64,000 nt of DNA from Brachionus koreanus (taxonomy: Eukaryota > Rotifera > Eurotatoria > Ploima > Brachionidae): the NCBI GenBank assembly GCA_016987375.1, contig PJRA01000182.1:222628-286627 (forward strand), read 5' to 3'. Below the pieces are notes generated by a model. The model was not told the origin of the DNA and searched no databases. It was given only the letters and a program-made list of their open reading frames with translations. Within the stretch, counting starts at the first letter, position 1; each line of letters opens with the position of its first letter. Of this stretch, positions 1-12,515 are shown one piece after another. The translations under genes and the position numbers were made by a program.

Positions 1-3000
1 TTCAAAAGATATGAGGATTTAAAAATTTTTCAAAAGAGTCAAAATGACTCGTTTGGTGCTTCTAGTGTTAAAAAAAAAGTGTAAATTTATATTAATAAAT
101 AAATAAAACTGGTGAAAAATAAGTAATTTTAGTTAATGAATTAGCATACGTCTTTGATATTTGGTTGTTGAAAAAATTCTAGATTATCAAAGACAAATGG
201 CAGAATTATCAATTAAAACATTTTAAATTTTAAACTTTTAAAATTCAAAAGTGCTAGTACTGCTAGCCGTTAGTACTGATTAATTAATTTCTATTAAATT
301 CTGTAAGTAACTTTAATTTTAGGAATTTTAGTATACTTTTTTTAAAACAAAATTCAATTCTTATTTTTCTATATAAAGGAAAAAATATCTTTAATAAAAA
401 ATTATATTCAGTTTGTTGATTCATTGATAGTTATTTATTTAAAGAAAAATGTTTTCTAATTCATTATGCAAATTCACATTAATTTGGAGAAAAGAAAATA
501 TTTGTAAATTTTCATATTTTAGGATTAATAAGACTTTATTAGTTTAATAAATTGATAAAGATTTAATTTTTTTATTTTTAGTTATAAAGACATTTAATCA
601 AAATAAAATGGCAATTTATCTCAATGAGATAATTTTTTCATATTTCAGTACATTTAAGTAGCTAAATTATTTTTTTTTCAAGAGAAAAATTAGAAAAGAA
701 AAAACTTATCAACAAAGAAGCATCAAACAGAAATAATTTTTTTAATTTGATTTTTTTATTAGAAATAATTTTCTTAATTTGAGATTTTTCATTTTTTTTA
801 TTTAGTGGTATTTAATCATTTTTTTTTCAGAAAGCTTGTTTACTGTCTAAGATGGTTTCTGGTGGTAAAAATAAACGAGCTTTTAGAAATAATCAAAAAT
901 ATCAGTTTCAATTTTCATAACCCTAGGAAAATCTTGATTAAAAGCTGAGTAATAACTAAGAAGAAGTAGTTATTTTAGAAATATGTTTCTTATTTTATTT
1001 CCGGTTCTTTATTTTATTTGATAATTTTAGATATGTCTATATTTAAAAAAAAGAAATCGTAGTAAATCTAACTTTTATTCTTCTATTGAAAATCTTAAAT
1101 GAACTAGATTTATCAATTTGACAAAGTCTGATTATGCTGAGAGTATTCAGATTTTTAGAGTCAGTATGTTTAATATTTTCCTGAAAATTTGTTGTAAATA
1201 TTTTTTTTTGTTCAGAATTCTTTCCTTTTATTGAAAAGATTAGGATACTAAAACAGAAATCTTGATTATTAGTTTTTTTTTTGTAATCATACTTATAAAA
1301 AATAAATTTGGCATTAAGAAAAAATAATGATCTTCATTTTGGTTCAGTCTATTAAGAAACATGCAAACGAATTTCTATTTTATTTAGAGAAAATTTTTTA
1401 CAGTTAAAAATAAACGTTTTTTTTTGCATTCAATCCAGGTTGGTGAAAAATATCTTGTTGTATAAATTCTAACTGAAATAGCTATTATTAGAATGTCAAT
1501 GTTCTAGATGTGAATGTTTTTTAGATGATATTTTATCAAAAATGATCAGTCTTGAATAAGAAATTGATAGTTATTAAAATTGATTACGTCAGTTTCTTTT
1601 TCTAAAGAGGAATAAAAATTAAATTTTAAAATATCATTGACAAAATTCATCACCAAAATTCAAAAGACTTATGTTCTTGAGAATTAAAAATAAGCTTTAA
1701 AGAGTTAAAATTACCTTTTTTTTATCCCAAGAGTTTTATAAAACAAATTTAAATGAAATTGAATTTTTCCTAGACGCATAAATGCCGCTACTCTAAAAAT
1801 TATCAAACTGTAAGTCATTTTGGAAAAATGATATAGATTTTACTGAAGAATAAAAAAATTACATGCATTTTTATATTATTATTCTAGTTTTTCAAGTTTA
1901 CAGAACAAAATTCTATCAAGAATTTGAATGCTAATGGAATAGAGTAAAAATAATGTTAATTTAAGAATTGAATTTATTTTAAATCAAGCTTAAAAAACGC
2001 ACAAATAAGCATTCATACGCTTTAGATGTTTCATTCAAAATTTTTGTTCAATGTTAACTGATTTTAATTAATTTAAAACTTTAAAAATATTAAGTTTTCT
2101 TTTCAAAAGCATTTTAATAAGCATAAATATAACTAAACAAACCAAATTATTTAGTCTTAATTATTAAAAAAAAAAAGTAATCAAAAAATGAATTTTAAAA
2201 ACGCTATCTTAAGATTCTTTCTAAAAATAGGATTATTTTTTCTCTCTTTTTTTATTTTAAGATATAAAAGGAAAGAATAAATCTTTCAATTTTATCTTGT
2301 AGTGTATTTCTTTGTTCTTTTTATTCTTTTTTGTGTTCTAATTAAAAAAATTGAATTAATCTAAATTTTAGCCTTATAGACAGACAACTTTTAATTAAAG
2401 TTTAACATATTAATCATGCATCATCAATACATCATTAAATATAAAATTAAATGGTGATAATGACAGTTTATTACTTTAAAAATTCTAATTCACCTAATAC
2501 CTTAGAATTTAATTTGGATAAAAATAATTGTTTTTTTTTTCGTTTATATGACAATTTCTAATTATAAAAATAAAATTTTCATATTTTTAAAAACCCTTAA
2601 ATATTGCAATTTAAAAATCAATAAATTTTTGTTATTAATTAAGAAATCAATTCACTTTCATTTAAATTGAAAGGACAAACGGCATATGCTTTACGAAAGA
2701 TATCGGTAAAAAAAATCTAAAAAAGAAATAGCAAGATATTTTCATTTAAAAATTTTCGGAATGAAATTACATACAGGAAGAAAAATCAATTTCAAGCTTT
2801 AAATTTGCAAAAAAGCACCCTTTTGATAATAATAGCATTGGAAATATTTCAAAATTGAAGTTATTATTAATGAAACGGGTAATTAGAGGAAAATCTATTT
2901 TCTAACACGAATATTTGCATTTTAGATTTAGCTTTTTATGATTCTAAATTTAATCATTTGCGAATTTCAAATGATACCAAAAGAGCTTGTGTTAATAGCA

Positions 3001-4245
3001 TCTCATTCTAAAATAATTTAAGATATTAAGTTACCTGGCTTAAGGATAATTTTCAATAATCCGAACTGCTATTATTATTTTTTCAAAATAATTTATTCAA
3101 GAAAACTAGTTTAAGAATTTTTTCCGATTTTGACAGTTTTTCTTAAAACAAGATTTATGGGAAACTTTTCAAATTTTTTTTTTGTTAAAATCCATTCAAA
3201 ATTTGATAGTTTAAAAATCAATTAAGTTTTAATTAATAATTATTATGATTTCCTTTTGACGCATTATTGTGTCTATTATGAAAATTGTCATTTCAGCACA
3301 AATCAACAAGCCGAGCTCATTTTTGCTCTATATTTAGCTTGGGATAATTAAAAATTATTATATATATTTGAAAAAATATTTATTTAGGTATTCATATTTG
3401 TAATTGAAACAATTAATCAAAATTTCTAAAAATAATGAGCACCCAATAATTCACTGGAGATATTAACTAATTTAAATTGGAAGCATTAAGAATGCATCGG
3501 AAATTGAGAGAGCTAAATGTCACAAATAATCACACAGTTTATGCATATATAGAAATAATTACATTCTTAGGTTAGATATTTAAGACTTAAAAGGCTTTAT
3601 TCAAAGTCGAATTATCATAGAATATTGCATCAGTTTTCTCAAGTCTATTATTCAAATATCTAATGCTTTTTTAATAAAATGATTTAAAGCAAAAAAGCAA
3701 AATTCAGTTTAACTAGAGAATAAAGCTATTTAATATTCAATTTTTATTAATTCAATAAATTAAAAAATATAAAATTTTAAATACATAGTGCATTCGGTTA
3801 AAGTGAGTTCGATTAATTTATTTTTAGCGAGTTCAATTTGTTTTTACTAATTTAGATGATTAAAAAGACATCTAAATTAAAGAGTGCACTTATTCCAAAA
3901 ATTAACTATTCTTGAACTTGAGTGTTTTATTCAAATAATCAAATATAAATGAAAAAAATAAGATCTAAATAAGAAATGTGAAATAAGAATGAATTTTTAA
4001 TTAAATGACATTTCCAACAGCGAATGTTGTCTAGCAAATAGATGATGTTAAATTATGAAATCAATTAATTCAAAGGGAAAGAAATTCTTTTAAAAAATAA
4101 TTTTTTTAGATTAGTGTATTAAATTTTTGTCAAATATGAGTAGCTTTGTGAAGCTGAAATTGAATTGTGATTACAGAAGGAAATTGATTCTAGTTGAATG
4201 AAAATAGATGCAATTCTAAGTGATTTGTATGCATCGAAAATTTCA

Positions 4246-4269
4246 ATATATACATATATATATGTATAT
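4246..4269. repeat. TA/CA dinucleotide microsatellite, self-complementary
   Basis: Alternating TA with CA and TG interruptions forms a near-perfect palindrome in the AT-rich spacer. It is read directly from the sequence and no function is implied. Confidence 0.8.
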
Positions 4270-5285
4270 GTTTATTTCTTTAGGCTTTGTAAAGTAATTA
4301 TTTTTTTTTCAATATTTTAAGCTTGTTGATTTAATATAAGTGAATGTTAAAAGTGGAAGCAATCCAGTTTTTGTTTTTATGACTTTTTTTTTTAATTTAT
4401 AAAAAAATATTATCAACTAATAAAAATTAATCAATAAATTGGTTATTAATTCAAGTTAAGGGTTAAAATAAATTGTAAAATATCAAAGTGTGATGCGTAG
4501 GTATGGCTTTAATTGTCGTATACAAGAATCAAATTGAAAAATATGATCATTTTAGTTTTTGATAAAACAAAGTCTGTGTTCTTGTCAAAAACGACATTAA
4601 TAAAATGAAATAAGGCTTTTTAATAAAAGATTTATTTTTAGATTATAGCAAAATTAAATATTTTATTTCATTTCGTCACATATTTAATAAATTTGAATAA
4701 AAAAATATATTCCATTTTGACTGTTTTTAATTTGCAGACAAAATATTTGATATTTAGAATGACAAAATAAATAAAATCAAATGCTATTATTGTTACTCAT
4801 ATCATCCAGTCGAAACAAAACCAATAGTTTCAGATAAGGTCTTAAAGCAATAAATTTTTTTTTCTCTATTGACATCAGTCTTTTCTTTAAAAACAAGGAG
4901 TAAAAGTTTGTTTACAAATGGCCATATAAAATAAGAAAGTCTAATCATATATTTTAGATTGAATGATATGCTCATATGCTCAAGATTTTTGGAGCTTAAT
5001 TGCAAAGACTCTCATTAAATTCTACTAAAATCATCTAATCTTCATTTCTAAATTATTCACTAGGAAAAAAAATTTCAAATCATGAAAAATAAGAAAATCA
5101 ATTTAGAATTTAATTCATTTAGATAGATTTTATCAGAATTACTCAAATCACTCAAACACTAAATAAAATCAGCATTATGTCAATTTTAAATAGACTAAAA
5201 ATATTATCAGGTAAAGAAAAAAATTCAGTGTTTTGTCTCAAACAAAAACAGTTTTATTTTTTATTTTCTAAAAGAAATATATATA

Positions 5286-5309
5286 TTAATTAATTAATTA
5301 ATTAATTAA
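5286..5309. repeat. (TTAA)n tetranucleotide repeat
   Basis: Six consecutive TTAA/AATT units, self-complementary, in gene-free sequence. Probably a length-variable microsatellite. Confidence 0.8.
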
Positions 5310-6280
5310 ATTTGTTTAATTTAGATTATACAAGATTTTGTCACATTTCTCAGAAACATTACTAGGCTTAAAGCAATTTTAGCATGTAATTTATTAAATT
5401 GGCATCCGAAAAATAATGATTTATCAACATATATCTGTTGAGTCTTAAAATAAAGTATTTAATTTTGCAAATAATGATTCTAGTGGGTAAAATTTAAGGA
5501 TTTTTAAAGAACAATTTTAAATTTTAAAAGCTTAAATAATTGAGCATGAATTTCAAAAAATCGTCTTATTTGATACAAGCCATTTGCTTTCATAAATCAA
5601 TTCTTACATAACTACAGCTTTAAAAAAGAGTTATTAAATTAAATTAGAAAAAAAAACGATGTCAACAAAATAATCTTTAAATCTTAAGAAAAATAAATTT
5701 TTCTGAAACTAAAGTCTTTTCTAGATTGATTTTGATTGATACTAAGGCGTTAAGAAATGTGCGATTTGATTACGTGATTTTAAATTTTAATTATTTCTTA
5801 GGAAATATAAATAATCAAATTTAGAATTTCACATAAGCACCAAGTGAAACTGATAACCTTCTATTTTCAATTAGCTTTTTGAAATCAATTAACTAAACGC
5901 ATCAAATAAAAAACGGATTCAGTTATAATTTGCGCACTTGTTTCAATTAATTGAATTTGAAAAATATTTAAGAGGCTAAACATTTTAGATATTTTAATAT
6001 TCGACTAAAATTTTAAGCTTTAGTTTTTTTTTTTAAATTGAACAATAAACAATAAATTTTTTAAACAAAATTAAAATTTTCCTCTTCTTTCGGAAGGAAT
6101 ACTTCTACAGGTTTAAATAATCTATTTAACACTGACTAACACCAATTCATATTTCTTTAAGCAAATTTATTTGATTTTTGATCATTTAAAAAAATATCTG
6201 GGTCTTGTTTTGTCAACTTTCCAATAGATAAATTTTAAAGTTGGACTCTTAATACAATATAATATAAGAGATTATCTAAG

Positions 6281-6860
6281 GATAGCTCTAAAGAGCTGCA
6301 GCAGTCGCTTCTTTTTGTTCACCATCCAACCATCAATTTGTTCATAATTGTTTACCATTTTTTACATCTGTATTAGATCACTTATTAATCTTCTTGTATT
6401 CAAGTTAGTTAAATCTAGCCTTAACAAACGTTGTTGATAATCCAAGTCACGCATTTCTGGAATCAGCTTCGTTGCTCTTCATTTAACTATCTCAAGCTCA
6501 TTAATGTCTTGTTTTAGACGAGGTCTAACCATTGAACATACAATAATTTAATAGTCTCGGTACAAGGATACTTAAATGCTTTCTTAATTAGATCTAGCAT
6601 TCTATCTGCTTTAATCGTAGTGTTTTTGATTTGGTTAGTCCATTTAGTTTGCCTGTAAATACCCAAATCATTTTCAAAGTTTGACTTATTCAAAGTTTTT
6701 GAATAAATCTTATAAACAAACTCAGGATTTTTGTTAACAATATGAAAAAATCTGCATTTATGTACATTTAACTTAGTCGACCACTTTTTTGACCGTTTAC
6801 AAACTAGATCAATATCTGAATTAAGGCTATAAATCGAGTTCAAGCAGAGGATCGAGGGTT
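6281..6860 (-). pseudogene. Decayed LINE reverse transcriptase, C-terminal part
   Basis: On the minus strand the conceptual translation follows the end of a non-LTR retrotransposon reverse transcriptase. It has the segment with KWST and NVHKCRFFHI, then NDLGIY, KWTNQIKN and IKKAFKYP, then RPRLKQDINELE, KLIPEMRDLDYQQRLLRLDL and a C-terminal basic tail ending near 6290. Several stops and at least one frame change break it. Only the part downstream of the YxDD catalytic region is present, so it is a dead 5'-truncated copy. At its 5' side (about 6850) it abuts an unrelated tRNA-like repeat. The clade (CR1-, L2- or jockey-like) cannot be decided by eye. Confidence 0.7.
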
Positions 6861-7093
6861 CAAAACCCACTGAGGGTGGAAAAATCTTCAAAATATTTCT
6901 GCCATACGGGGCGCATGTTTAAACCCCTTTCATCAAAAAATGGGGGTTCGACTGGGGAAAATTTGCAGTGTAGATGATGAACTCGATGCAGTAGCCTCTG
7001 TGTCAGATCGAAGCTGTTGCTCATAAAAGGTACTTGAAAAGGAGATGAGCGCCTCCCCATTATCCACTAGGATAGAATAGGGTCAAAAAAAAG
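6845..7093 (+). mobile_element. tRNA-related SINE-like repeat
   Basis: Near 6852-6864 the sequence GGGTTCAAAACCC fits the RNA polymerase III B-box consensus in the context of a tRNA 3' half. A second B-box-like sequence, GGGGTTCGACTGG, lies at 6944-6956. The stretch has much higher GC than its surroundings and ends in an A-run at about 7085, as expected for a plus-strand SINE with a tRNA-derived head and A tail. The antisense reading gives a GFEP-type string, a typical side effect of tRNA B-boxes. No second copy occurs in this window, so family membership is an inference. Confidence 0.4.
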
Positions 7094-7976
7094 CATTTCA
7101 CAATGGTTTTGGAAAATATTCAACATATCGTTTATATAAAAAATAAGAGAGAGGCGACCTAGCATACTAGGTTTGTTGAAAATTTTTTCAAATAGGCCTG
7201 GAGTTAGAATGTTTGCAAATGAAAAATTGAATCCGATTTAAATAATCAATTAACTAATAAAAAATGTATGATATCATGCTGTTAAATAGTTTAATTATTT
7301 AATTTAAATAAAAATTGTTGTCTAGATATTCAATATTTTGTAAAACAGTCTTTAATTAAAAGAACAAATAAAAAAAAAAGACTATTAGAATCAAGTAAAA
7401 TTGATAGATGTTAAATAATTTATTGAAAAAATTTAATTATGAAAATAATTTAAAAAGTATTTATTAGAGCACGCATAGGCAGCATATATAAATAGAGCTT
7501 TAAACAGTCTTAATCGATCGTCTCACTGATAAAAATAATTTAAAATTAAGTAAGCTCTTATATTAGCACGCAATCGGTTTTTAAAACAAAGGCATTGAAA
7601 TTTAATCCAATAAATAGCAAAAAATCATTATTTATTTTCTCAAAGTTAAAAAGCCATTAGGTACCATAAAATCATTCTGGCATACAAAAATAAATCTGTT
7701 TCAATAAATAATTTTCTAAATGTTCTAAACGATAAGATTAAGATTAGATTCAGCCATTTAAGAATTATCGTTTTTATTTTTATATATCTATATATATTTT
7801 TTTTTAAATTAATTTTTATTTTATTAGAAATTGTTTAACAATAATTGATCTTAAATGATGTTATCCAAAAAAGGCAAAAAATAAAAATACGAAAAAAAAA
7901 TTCTATTACAAACAAATAAACAAACAAAAACTTTAATGCTCAATAAAAAGTGAGTTGTTTTAAGTGTTCAATTAAA
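7094..7976. other. Upstream region of the GPCR gene
   Basis: AT-rich spacer that must contain the promoter and 5'UTR of the receptor gene. A TATA-rich tract lies near 7780-7800. I could not identify a transcription start or an upstream coding exon. Confidence 0.4.
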
Positions 7977-9251
7977 ATGCTCAATGTATCGAACGAAACA
8001 TATTTTTTAGTCGATCCATTCAAGGATTCGTATGACATAGCCGATGAGGAAATAAATCAAATTGGTGTAACCAAATTGACCAGAATACTAGCCATAATAG
8101 GAGTCTGGGTCTGCATCATAGGCATGATAGGCAACATCTTCTCAATTATTGTTCTTAGTCAGAAATCAATGAAACGCCTGTCGACTTATTCTTACTTGCT
8201 CGGTTTGTCCATATGCGATGAAATATCTCTTACATTCACAGTAATCATCTTGCTTAACTATGCTGCCCCAAGTCTTATTTCACTTACAACCAATTTAGCC
8301 AACAACTATAAGATACTGCTAATTTACATATATCCAATTGTTTCGTCGACTCAAGCGCTTAGTGTTTGGATAACGTTGGCCTTTACTGTAGACAGATATG
8401 TCTATGTGTGTCATCCGTATTTTGGTAGGGTGTTTTGTTCACGTCGACGAGCCTTAATTGTTATAAGTTGTTTGTTTTTTCTTGCATCAATTTACTCTAT
8501 ACCGCAATTTTTGGAACGAACATATGTCAGCATAGAAGTTCTTGGTAGAGTTCATATATTTCAGTCGTTGACCAACTTTGGCCGCAATCGATACTTTATC
8601 TATATATACCATTTATTGATTTACAGTACTTTTATCTGTATTTTGCCCATAATGGTTATAATAATTCTCAACGGTTTTCTAATATTTGATATACTAAAGT
8701 CTAATAAGCGTCACAGAGAACTGCATATTGCCTATACAGATGCTACCAATCGATCAAATCAAAATTCAATGAGTGAGAACGGCAAGCGTTCCATTAGCAT
8801 AAACTATCTAAAACCGCCTAAGCGGCTTTTTTCCTGTTTTAAACCAAAGAGAAGCCGTGATGAGCTTTTCGACTTGGATTCGACATGCACCGATAGATGC
8901 ATTAGAGTCAACGGAAACGGTAATTCAACTGTTACAGCCATGTCTATGCCGGTGTTTGTGGGCAGTGAACGCTTTGATAAAACAATAAGAAATGATGTGA
9001 CAGTTATGCTAGTCGGTTTGATATTTGTTTTTCTAATTTGTCAATCTCCGTCGACTGTTCTACGCTTAATTACGTTCAAAAATTTGGGCATCTATTTCAA
9101 GCCAATGTATTATTCTTCTTTGGATGTAAGCAATTTCCTAATTGTAACCAATTCAACCCTTAATTGTTTAATGTATGTAATGCTTGGAAAAAAATTTCGC
9201 AAAGAATTTATCAAGACTTTTTTGAATAAATGTAGCTATGAAAACCAGTGA
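7977..9251 (+). CDS. FMRFamide-receptor-like class A GPCR
   Basis: A 424-residue single-exon rhodopsin-family receptor of the plasma membrane, probably peptide-gated. TM1 (about residues 37-60) carries the conserved GN pair, and TM2 is at about 71-94. TM3 ends in DRYVYVCHP (DRY at 139-141). There is a long third intracellular loop rich in basic and Ser residues. TM7 ends in NCLMY (396-400), where the NPxxY proline is replaced by Cys, followed by a basic helix 8. The TM2 region with SMKRLSTYSYLLGLSICDE is typical of the invertebrate FMRFamide-receptor-like group. The N-terminus has NVS and NET glycosylation sequons. I start at ATG 7977; the open frame extends nine codons upstream but only to a GTG. 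AATAAA lies at 9340-9345. The ligand cannot be inferred. Confidence 0.85.
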   Translation: MLNVSNETYFLVDPFKDSYDIADEEINQIGVTKLTRILAIIGVWVCIIGMIGNIFSIIVLSQKSMKRLSTYSYLLGLSICDEISLTFTVIILLNYAAPSLISLTTNLANNYKILLIYIYPIVSSTQALSVWITLAFTVDRYVYVCHPYFGRVFCSRRRALIVISCLFFLASIYSIPQFLERTYVSIEVLGRVHIFQSLTNFGRNRYFIYIYHLLIYSTFICILPIMVIIILNGFLIFDILKSNKRHRELHIAYTDATNRSNQNSMSENGKRSISINYLKPPKRLFSCFKPKRSRDELFDLDSTCTDRCIRVNGNGNSTVTAMSMPVFVGSERFDKTIRNDVTVMLVGLIFVFLICQSPSTVLRLITFKNLGIYFKPMYYSSLDVSNFLIVTNSTLNCLMYVMLGKKFRKEFIKTFLNKCSYENQ

Positions 9252-9433
9252 TTTGTAAAAACGATCAAAATTTTTGACCGGTTTGTGACTTTATGCATTA
9301 TATGTTTTGTTTGTACCATAATTTTGAATAATTTAGAAGAATAAAACAATTTAAATTTACATACAAAGTTTTTTTTTTTTAGATTTTTTATCAATTTATT
9401 GTTTAAAGTCTTTTAAATTGACACCAATTTATT

Positions 9434-10494
9434 TATTTATTAATTCTAAGCTAAGGCCGATCGCCGATCACTTGCTCAGTGATCCGTCAAATAAGGGGCG
9501 CTGTGTTAAGTATAAAAAATATAAAAATTACAAAATTGAGTATAAAAGGTACCAAAAAAAAGTATAAAAGTGCCATAGTTTCTATTTACAATTTTAGGTA
9601 TTCAATGATAAAATAAAATTAATCTACGTAAAAAAATCATTCCTAAAAAATGTTTGACTTTTAATTGATAAGAGACTGTCGGATATGAAAACTAAGCTAC
9701 ATCAAATCTACAAATCTGGAATATTAAGCTCGATATGTTATCTTGTTATTCCTGTCTTAAATATATCTCTGAGCTTTTGGACTTTGACATCGTTTTTTTG
9801 ATTTGAACGGTACTCAGTAGTGTTATTCAGCTTAACAAGTTTGCATTTGTCGTGTAGTGACATGTTTTCCTCTTCCAATTCTCTGATAAGTTCCAGGATT
9901 TCGCTAATGAAGTCATTCGATTGAAAAAGTCAACCTTAATGTTTTTGATGATGTAATCCGTAGGCATGATATTCAAAGACAAGAATAAGCTTGTTGTACG
10001 ACACCTCCTTGGTATAGTTAGTAGTCCTTTGACTATGTTACACTCTGTTCTTTTTATGTCATTCAGTGAGCTCGCATTTATGTTCATATTCTCAAACCCA
10101 TAAGTTAAAACTTGCCTCACATAGGTCTTGTAAAGATGGGCCTTCATATTTGGATGCATTTGATTTGTTACTATACCCAGAGTCTAAGACCCAATTAAGA
10201 CACTGCATATATGGCTAGGCTCTTCCTCTTGTTCCAATGTTTAATATTGTTGAGCTCATTTAATATTTCGAACCCAAGATACCACATTGTATCGACTCTC
10301 TTAATTTTCTTCCCATCTAGGGTCAATGGATTATCAGATGTGTCTATTATTCTACCTCTTGCTCCCTTACTAATAAGATCATTAAATGTCATATAAAGCG
10401 TTTTTTCTGGATTATATTTTATTCCAGTGGTTTTACCATATTCAGAAATTGCGTTTAGTTGTTCCTGGCAACCATTTTTGGTGTTTGACTTGTA
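9434..10494 (-). mobile_element. 5'-truncated LINE with 16-bp target duplication
   Basis: Minus-strand non-LTR retrotransposon fragment. Its translation begins just after the catalytic YxDD region (EYGKTTGIKYNPEKTLYM at about 10380-10450), continues through LDGKKIKRVDTMWYLGFEIL and HLYKTYVRQVLTYG, and ends near 9827 after a few disablements. A 3'UTR and a (AAAT)n tail follow at 9434-9450. The insertion is flanked by perfect copies of TTGACACCAATTTATT at 9418-9433 and 10495-10510, the target site duplication. Its 3' terminal 70 bp recur in opposite orientation at 61318-61396. The element is dead (no 5' half, frameshifts) but recent enough to keep an exact duplication. Confidence 0.85.
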
Positions 10495-10959
10495 TTGACA
10501 CCAATTTATTGACCATGTTAAATATTTATAGTCAAAAATTTATATTTTAAGGTTTATTTATATTTCTGTAGCGACTGAATTAAGAGCTTATAAAGATATA
10601 GACTTAGAGAATTTTAATGTGAACCACCCTAGTTAAATTTGAGTACCAAATTGTAGTTTCAACGGTAGTTGGTATGTTGCAAAATTAGTCTAACAAATAC
10701 TTCCATCTTCAAATTCAAGATTCGAAAAAAAAGTCTTAAAAGTCTTAGAAAAAAATTGTAAAATTATTAGTTAATTTAGTAAGTATTTAAGAAGAATTTG
10801 AATACGTATCAAAAATTTGTGCTGAATAAAAAATTTAAAATATTATTTTATTTTCTCTTTATCTAACAAAATTATTTATTCATTTTAATCGTTTTATTTA
10901 ATATCAATAATCAAATGCTTTTTTCTATTGAAAATTTAAAATAGCAAATAGTTTTAGCT

Positions 10960-11195
10960 TGACACCTAAAGTCTGTAGGTATTTTTCCATTCATTTAATT
11001 TGACTCATTTTTTTACTTATTTTCAATGAAAATAAAATTATTTTGTAATAAAAATAAAAAATTTTTTTATTATTTTTGATTTAAGATGTGATTGAAAAAA
11101 AAAACCAGAACCATCGTTAAATTTATTGAATAAAAAACAAATAAAACAAGTAACAAAAGGGTTTCAAAAGATTCTTTTGGGTTTTTAAGTGTTAA
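10960..11195. mobile_element. MITE copy, same family as 54361-54540
   Basis: A core of about 55 bp (11000-11054, starting TTTGACTCATTTTTTTACTT) is nearly identical to 54402-54458 in the same orientation. Both copies are followed by similar sequence around AAGTAACAAAA. The outer ends are imperfect inverted repeats (ACACCTAAAG at the left; CTTTTGGGTTTTTAAGTGT at the right). It has no coding capacity and is about 236 bp long, a non-autonomous DNA element by structure. Confidence 0.6.
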
Positions 11196-12424
11196 CTTGT
11201 TCATTAAACATTTTTATTTTTAAAATAAATCAAATAAATTTAAAATTTGTATAATAAAATATTTAAATTTAACAATTTTTTTTTGTAGAAATATATGAAA
11301 TGAGAGTATTTTTGAACTTTTAAAAAATTGATTATAAATAATCTATGAACAAATACTTGTTATAATAAGGCAATTGTACTTAATTTTTGCCAAAAGAACT
11401 GTATAAAAACCAATTAATAGAATACGCAATAATATTTTTGCACACTCAATTAAACCCTTCAAGAAGTCTGAATAAATGCTGATGCAATTAGATAAATTTT
11501 ATCTCGTGTAAAAAGCTTGTAAGATTCATTTTTTAGATATTTCAAACAATTAATTAGATTTTCATTAGAAGAATTATTATTAAGAAAAAAAGCATTTTAA
11601 AACCATGATTGTTCTTCAGATAAGGTTTCAAGGCAGATATATTTTGTTCTTAAAGAATCTTAAAATTGAAAAATAAAAAAATAAATTACATCAATATTTT
11701 AAAATCTTGATTCGAATCTAAATTCTATTAGACATAATAAAAATTCGTCATTATTATTAAATTAGAGCAAAATATTTTTTTTTATCTAATTATTTTAAAA
11801 TTTAAAGCTAGTTTACTTAAATTTCTTTCATATTTTATCTTAAGCCATTTCCAATCTAAGCTAATCTTATTTAGAAATCAATTTTGTGAAAATTTTGGCT
11901 AAAAAATTAAGCATGAAAGGAATAATTTTCCTATGCTTATTAAGAATGAAAGTAATAGTCGTCCCGCGCCAAATGTATGTATTTCTTTTTTCAAAAAAAC
12001 TGAATAAATTTAAAATTGATAATTATTCTTTGCAAATGATTAATTTTTTTGCTTGTTTTTCTACAGTATGTTGCAAAAGTTTAGAAATTAATTATTTTAT
12101 TTAACTAAATTTTTTTATATATTGAATTTTACAAATATTGAAGAAAAAAAGTAAAGCACTAATTTGAAATTTTTTTTTTCTCTTCAATTTGATAAATCAC
12201 ATTCGACATAAAAATATAATCATCTTTTAAAAATTTAAAATCAAAAAACTTCCTCCAAAAATATTATCTAAGTCTATATTCACTAAATGATATCACTAAA
12301 ATAACAAATAAGTTATTAAATGTATCTTTTTTTTCTAACAAATTCACAGCAAATTCACTTAAAATTTAACTAAAATCAAATTTAACATTTTTGTTAAAAT
12401 CAAGTTTTGTTATTCAAAAATATT

Positions 12425-12515
12425 TTCATGTAACTATATAAGGAAGAACCAAGTTTCCATTCCAACTGGCCAAGGTTTTGATTTTAAATTATATTTTAAA
12501 TAAATAAATATATTA
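12425..12515 (+). repeat. Dispersed repeat shared with 52261-52340
   Basis: The segment containing AAGTTTCCATTCCAA and GGCCAAGG matches the copy at 52273-52331 with a few substitutions. Both copies begin near TCATGT and run into an A/T-rich (TTTAAAT)-like tail, so this is probably a retroelement 3' end or a SINE. No coding content. Confidence 0.65.

Larger units (their letters stand above)
1..6280. other. AT-rich intergenic region, no supported gene
   Basis: About 6.3 kb with no exon chain, conserved protein motif or RNA gene that I can support. Homopolymer runs and stop codons fill all frames; the few short open frames look random. Bases 1-75 end in a stretch resembling the 3' end of the MITE at 10960-11195, but this is weak. 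Two simple repeats are listed separately. Confidence 0.6.

Noticed and set aside
1..75. 3' end of a third MITE copy at the window start
   Set aside because: The similarity to 11160-11197 is short and gapped, and the rest lies outside the window.
4802..5005. 67-codon minus-strand open frame
   Set aside because: Isolated, no family similarity, no neighbouring exons.
7950..7976. Upstream GTG as the GPCR start
   Set aside because: Eukaryotic initiation at GTG is unlikely, and the in-frame ATG at 7977 begins a normal receptor N-terminus.
11886..12104. 72-codon hydrophobic open frame
   Set aside because: AT-driven composition, no splice partners, no recognisable motif.
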